From the NCBI GenBank assembly GCA_964520045.1, contig CAZFMJ010000015.1:1-45193 (forward strand): a stretch of DNA of 45,193 nucleotides, in the 5' to 3' direction. Within the stretch, counting starts at the first letter, position 1. Each line of letters begins with the position of its first letter. The notes beneath the pieces were generated by a model, which made no database searches, was not told where the DNA came from, and saw nothing but the letters and a program-made list of their open reading frames with translations. The translations under genes and the position numbers were made by a program. This document shows positions 42,635 through 45,193 of this stretch, in pieces. This DNA comes from CAZFMJ01 sp964520045. Lineage in GTDB: Bacteria; Elusimicrobiota; Elusimicrobia; Elusimicrobiales; CAZFMJ01.

Positions 42635-42669
42635 GGCAGTAGAAAGCGGATAGTATATAGCATATAGGA
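42635..42669. repeat. 7-nt-period array abutting the OPT stop
   Basis: GGCAGTA, GAAAGCG, GATAGTA, TATAGCA and TATAGGA run at exact period 7 starting 2 bp after the TAA. Read on the other strand it closely matches the array at 37642-37690. Confidence 0.7.
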
Positions 42670-42745
42670 ATTGCAAAAAAATTGCACAGCAGAGTTTCAT
42701 GTGATAATTCTGGAGCATTTTACCTGTCCGATTTAATTCGTGGAA

Positions 42746-42780
42746 TTTCTCTGCGCCCTCCGCGTCTCTGCGGTAAATTT
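42746..42780. repeat. CTCTGCG-type array upstream of the TA-like pair
   Basis: TCTCTGCGC, CCTCCGCG and TCTCTGCGG form an array like the one near sucD (8566-8591). It ends about 10 bp before the ATG of the 84-residue protein, so any ribosome site would lie in or next to the repeat. Confidence 0.6.
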
Positions 42781-42789
42781 AAAAAGCAT

Positions 42790-43044
42790 ATGCCACGAAA
42801 AAACAATTTATCCGATACTTCTCCGAAAATGGAGGCCCTGCAGATATCCCTGCTTCAAAAAATGTCCGCGGCGCAGAAAATCAAGCTTACCAGCGATTTA
42901 ACGCATGACTGCAGAATGCTTACTTTGGCAGGCATAAAACAACGCAACCCCAATCTGGATAAAAAAGGTCTTCTGCGCGAATTAGCCGCGCTGTGTTACG
43001 GCCGCGACCTGGCGCTAAAAGCATATCCGCCGGATAAAAAATAA
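42790..43044 (+). CDS. 84-residue partner of a nucleotidyltransferase (TA-like)
   Basis: A small, probably helical protein. A central helix (LQKMSAAQKIKLTSDLTHDC) and the C-terminal LRELAALCYGRDLALKAYP are the conserved-looking parts. Proteins of this form often precede a nucleotidyltransferase gene in other bacteria (recalled). The stop overlaps the next start (TAATG), so the two are translationally coupled. A longer in-frame start at 42682 would translate the repeat array and is rejected. Function unknown; an antitoxin or adaptor role is an inference. Confidence 0.6.
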   Translation: MPRKNNLSDTSPKMEALQISLLQKMSAAQKIKLTSDLTHDCRMLTLAGIKQRNPNLDKKGLLRELAALCYGRDLALKAYPPDKK

Positions 43045-43622
43045 TGGCTCCAATAGATATTTTGCTTATTGTTATAGATGTATTTAAACGTTTTGGAATA
43101 AGATATTTCATCGTAGGTTCGTTTGCAAGTTCAAGATACGGCATGCCCAGAACCACGCTGGATGCTGATGTTATTGCGGATTTAACAGAAGAACAAGCCG
43201 TTAAATTATGCGATGCGCTTAAAAATGACTTTTACGCGGATGATGATTCGGCGCGGGAAGCTGTAAGAAACTGCTCTTCTTTCAATGTCATACATCAAGA
43301 AACGGCCTTTAAGGTTGACGTCTTCGTGTTGAAAAAGAATGATGCCTATGCAATGGAAGAATTTAACCGGCGCAGAGAAGAAGTCCCGAATTCGGAAACT
43401 AATACCAAAGTTTTTTTTGCGACAGCCGAGGATTCCATCCTGAGTAAATTGCACTGGTATAAATCAGGCGGAGAAACTTCGCACAAGCAGTGGGATGATA
43501 TCATCGGCATTCTGCAGGCGCAAAAAGACAAACTTAATGCCGATTATTTAAAAAAATGGTCATGCAGACTCGGCGTTGATGATCTATTAGAAAAAGCATT
43601 TGCCGAATCAGACAGGAAATAA
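43044..43622 (+). CDS. nucleotidyltransferase (AbiEii/MNT-like fold)
   Basis: A 192-residue protein of the nucleotidyltransferase fold. YFIVGSFASSRYGMPRTTLD gives Gly25-Ser26 and then the D-x-D metal pair Asp40/Asp42 (LDADVIADL); AFKVDVFVLKKND supplies the likely third acidic residue. The C-terminal SILSKLHWYKSGGETSHKQW, then DDIIGIL, is typical of AbiEii-type toxins and related predicted transferases. Coupled to the 84-residue gene upstream, it could be the toxin or AMPylating half of a TA or defence module (inference). Confidence 0.75.
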   Translation: MAPIDILLIVIDVFKRFGIRYFIVGSFASSRYGMPRTTLDADVIADLTEEQAVKLCDALKNDFYADDDSAREAVRNCSSFNVIHQETAFKVDVFVLKKNDAYAMEEFNRRREEVPNSETNTKVFFATAEDSILSKLHWYKSGGETSHKQWDDIIGILQAQKDKLNADYLKKWSCRLGVDDLLEKAFAESDRK

Positions 43623-43686
43623 TATTCCCAGTTTTGCTATACTATTTTATAAGCATTTGTCATTCCCAAAGGCTTATATCGGCTTG

Positions 43687-43714
43687 CCTCTCCGTAGCCT
43701 TGGCGTAGGAGGGG
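43687..43714. repeat. hairpin sequence upstream of tRNA-Asp
   Basis: CCTCTCC (43687-43693) pairs with GGAGGGG (43708-43714), allowing one G-U. It is not followed by a T-run on the plus strand, so it is not a standard terminator. It may be a dispersed palindrome. Confidence 0.35.
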
Positions 43715-43733
43715 AATCTAAAGAAACTACGTT

Positions 43734-43809
43734 GGGGACGTAGTGTAGCCTGGTTTAACACGTCGCCCTGTCAAGGCGAAGATCGCGGGTTCGAATCCCG
43801 TCGTCCCCG
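43734..43809 (+). tRNA. tRNA-Asp (GUC anticodon)
   Basis: 76 nt. The acceptor stem GGGGACG (43734-43740) pairs with CGTCCCC (43802-43808), discriminator G. The anticodon loop CTGTCAA carries GTC. The T-arm CGGGTTCGAATCCCG is perfect. CCA is not encoded. The next 116 bp contain a CAACCAA/TTGGTTG stem (about 43819-43855) but no gene. Confidence 0.95.
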
Positions 43810-43925
43810 TTCCAAAGCAACCAATTCAGCTATTGCTGATTCAGTAGCTTGGTTGTGGGTGGTCTGGCTCCTTTGGTGGTGGTGGTACCAATCTTTAAAA
43901 GTATTTCAACCGAAAGGGGATAGTT

Positions 43926-44219
43926 ATGTCACCTGAAAGTAAAATATTAAAAACAATACGGCAGCACACTTATGAGTTAAAGGCTTGTGGGGTCAAGAAG
44001 GTCGGCCTCTTCGGCTCTTTTGCTCAATCAAGCTGGAACGCTAAAAGCGATATTGATATTCTTGTTGAGTTTAACTATGGGAGAAAAACATTCGACAATT
44101 ATATGGATCTCAAGTTTTTTTTGGAAAAACTCTTTCATCGAAAAATTGATTTGGTAATAAAGGATGCTCTGAAACCAAGGATTAAGCGCCATGTCCTTTC
44201 AGAAGTAAAATATGCGTGA
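43926..44219 (+). CDS. mntA: MntA-type minimal nucleotidyltransferase antitoxin
   Basis: A 97-residue protein with the exact MNT motif G-S-x10-D-x-D: Gly30-Ser31 in GLFGSFAQSS and Asp42/Asp44 in KSDIDILVEF, then KIDLVIKDAL with the third acidic residue. MntA antitoxins neutralise HepT by AMPylating it. The ATG follows AAAGGGGATAGTT. It overlaps the hepT gene by 8 bp, the usual arrangement. Confidence 0.9.
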   Translation: MSPESKILKTIRQHTYELKACGVKKVGLFGSFAQSSWNAKSDIDILVEFNYGRKTFDNYMDLKFFLEKLFHRKIDLVIKDALKPRIKRHVLSEVKYA

Positions 44220-44547
44220 TCACAAGCTTTATCTTGATGATATTTTAGAAGCGGCAAAAAAAATTAAGAAGTATACCGAAGGCCTGTCCATTGAACAGCT
44301 GAAGAAGAACACCCTCGTTCTTGATGGTGTTGTTCGCAATCTAGAGGTTATCGGCGAAGCCGCGAAAAATATTCCTATTCAGATCAGAGAGAAACATCCG
44401 GAAGTTGAATGGAGAAAGATTGCCGGGCTTAGAGATGTTCTGGCGCATGAATATTTTGGCATTGATTTGGAAGTAGTGTGGGATATAATCAAAAATAAAT
44501 TGCCGGTTTTAAGAAAACAAATTCAGCGCATTTTAAAAAACAAGTAA
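44212..44547 (+). CDS. hepT: HepT-type HEPN ribonuclease toxin
   Basis: A 111-residue DUF86/HEPN protein. The active-site motif R-x4-H-x-Y is present as Arg74, His79 and Tyr81 in GLRDVLAHEYFG; in studied systems the tyrosine is the site of AMPylation by MntA. VVRNLEVIGEAAKNIP is the conserved dimer helix. The catalytic residues are intact, so the toxin looks functional. Confidence 0.9.
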   Translation: MRDHKLYLDDILEAAKKIKKYTEGLSIEQLKKNTLVLDGVVRNLEVIGEAAKNIPIQIREKHPEVEWRKIAGLRDVLAHEYFGIDLEVVWDIIKNKLPVLRKQIQRILKNK

Positions 44548-44785
44548 GGAATAAAGCCTCACGTTCCCCCGTCTCCGTCGAGCCTCATGAAGGATCTATA
44601 ATGAATTTGCGAAGAAAGCAAGACCCCTTTAAGGCCTAATTCCGACGAACGGGGCAACGTGTTGGCCTGTTTGGGCTATTTTTGGAGCACAATTCAGGAG
44701 GCTGAATTTGGGGCGATTTCCAGGCCTTTGCGCCGTTTGGGCGACAGGATGATGGGACGTAGGGGACGCGCGTAGGGGATGTTGC
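44548..44785. other. gene-free stretch with REP-like sequence
   Basis: No convincing ORF. The right half contains GTAGGGGACGCGCGTAGGGG-type repetition at about 44759-44778, directly downstream (minus strand) of the RAYT remnant, as expected for the REP end of such an element. The rest shows nothing I recognise. Confidence 0.35.
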
Positions 44786-44992
44786 TTAAACACTTAAATG
44801 TTCAACTTCTGCCACCTCACGTCCGCGATATACCAGATATGACGCAGCGCCGGAACTTATTCCCAATTCGCGCATTACATGGGCTCCGCTAACGCCCCCC
44901 TTTATTTTACGCAAATAGCAATATAAGGCGCGGGCTCGCGCTATAGATGTTTTCCTGCTTAAACTTTTGGCTCTTCCGGTTTTGTTGTACAT
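44786..44992 (-). pseudogene. C-terminal remnant of a REP-associated tyrosine transposase
   Basis: A 68-codon frame whose product has a DnaA-C/HTH-like segment: TSIARARALYCYLRKIKGGV, then SGAHVMRELGISSGAASYLV, then YRGREV. This is the form of the C-terminal domain of RAYT (Y1 transposase) proteins. The catalytic HUH/Tyr domain is absent. It begins 3 bp after the stop of the ISL3 transposase in the same frame, suggesting that the insertion sequence cut the gene. A stand-alone small HTH protein is the alternative. Confidence 0.5.
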
Positions 44993-44995
44993 AAA

Positions 44996-45193
44996 TTAAG
45001 GCTCTTTTATGAAAGATGTTATGACTTTCAGCCGCAAATATTCCAAGTCTTTAATCCCGTAAGCCCTGCGTTGAATCACTCTAATTTTATTGTTTAAGCC
45101 TTCCATAAATCCAAGAGACACTTTGTTGTCTGGATTACAATAGGGCTCACTGAAAAAAGATTTTTGATTTGAAATCTCGTCGGAAAAATGGGA
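44996..45193 (-). CDS. ISL3-family transposase, C-terminal part
   Basis: The last 65 residues are visible; the rest lies beyond the right edge. The diagnostic segment is KVSLGFMEGLNNKIRVIQRR followed by AYGIKDLEYLRLKV, the C-terminal end of DDE_Tnp_ISL3 (the Glu of the DDE triad is in FMEGLNNKI). The gene ends KEP-stop where the plus strand reads GGCTCTT at 45000, which resembles an ISL3-family terminal repeat, so the stop codon would be provided by flanking DNA. Confidence 0.85.
   Translation of the reverse strand, partial: SHFSDEISNQKSFFSEPYCNPDNKVSLGFMEGLNNKIRVIQRRAYGIKDLEYLRLKVITSFIKEP
45000..45193. mobile_element. one end of an ISL3-type insertion sequence
   Basis: The probable boundary is at 45000, where GGCTCTTTTATGAAAGATG begins; the element continues past the right edge. 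The 8-bp flank just left (TAAATTAA) is AT-rich, as expected for an ISL3 target site. The other end is needed to confirm the terminal repeat and target duplication. Confidence 0.5.

Noticed and set aside
42682..42789. N-terminal extension of the 84-residue protein
   Set aside because: It translates the CTCTGCG repeat array (giving a LRPPRLCG-like peptide); the ATG at 42790 is the natural start.

Overview
The window reads as ordinary bacterial chromosome: closely packed genes, the standard code, and many 1-8 bp overlaps between cotranscribed genes. A KdsC-type phosphatase (LPS/KDO synthesis), a DUF481 outer-membrane-type protein and many signal peptides indicate a diderm. Tryptophanase, ADP-forming acyl-CoA synthetase, a SPL-type radical SAM protein and XdhC/MocA-type molybdoenzyme maturation genes suit an anaerobic, amino-acid-using member of a deep-branching uncultured lineage (Elusimicrobiota- or Omnitrophota-like). 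The taxonomic guess is weak and rests on gene style only.

Layout. 1-22.8 kb is almost all minus strand: XdhC (cut by the left edge) and a MocA-like nucleotidyltransferase; an ORF6N gene broken by an amber codon; a PAS protein; a SPL-like radical SAM protein; a DUF481 protein (plus strand); an MFS transporter; a GNAT-GH5 fusion ORF; a SnoaL-like protein; a TIM-barrel isomerase; sucD and sucC; a PrcB-domain lipoprotein; a 324-bp gap with a strong plus-strand promoter and a folded candidate RNA; an OPA-family transporter; a membrane glycosyltransferase; a methyltransferase-GT2 fusion; a TPR protein; a tightly coupled cheY-cheC-(secreted protein)-serS operon; and metK-ahcY. At 22.84-23.04 kb the direction changes. 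23-35.6 kb is all plus strand: epimerase, kdsC-like, exported protein, ccdA, DUF1646 transporter, ADP-forming acyl-CoA synthetase, tnaA, a GlcD-GlcE fusion, glcF, GAF-HD-GYP and OsmC. From 35.8 kb the strands mix: MscS, two S4-less pseudouridine synthases in divergent orientation, an exported protein, a clostripain-like protease, tRNA-Val and an OPT transporter. The right end (42.7-45.2 kb) is accessory: an 84-residue protein with a nucleotidyltransferase (TA-like pair), tRNA-Asp, a MntA/HepT toxin-antitoxin pair, and a RAYT-transposase remnant beside the end of an ISL3-type insertion sequence.

How the genes work together. TnaA yields pyruvate, ammonia and indole; the ADP-forming synthetase and SucCD make ATP from acyl-CoA thioesters; the GlcDE/GlcF pair oxidises a 2-hydroxy acid. 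MetK and AhcY are the SAM/SAH arms of the methyl cycle. CheY, CheC and the GAF-HD-GYP protein are signalling parts without a local receptor cluster.

The most unusual non-coding content is a set of degenerate short tandem repeats between genes. There are exact 7-nt and 8-nt period arrays, often as inverted pairs, and TCTGCG-type arrays. A 70-bp double-hairpin element is present in two inverted copies, one next to the fossil start of a GxxExxY gene. A 32-bp near-perfect palindrome sits at the start site of the cheY operon.
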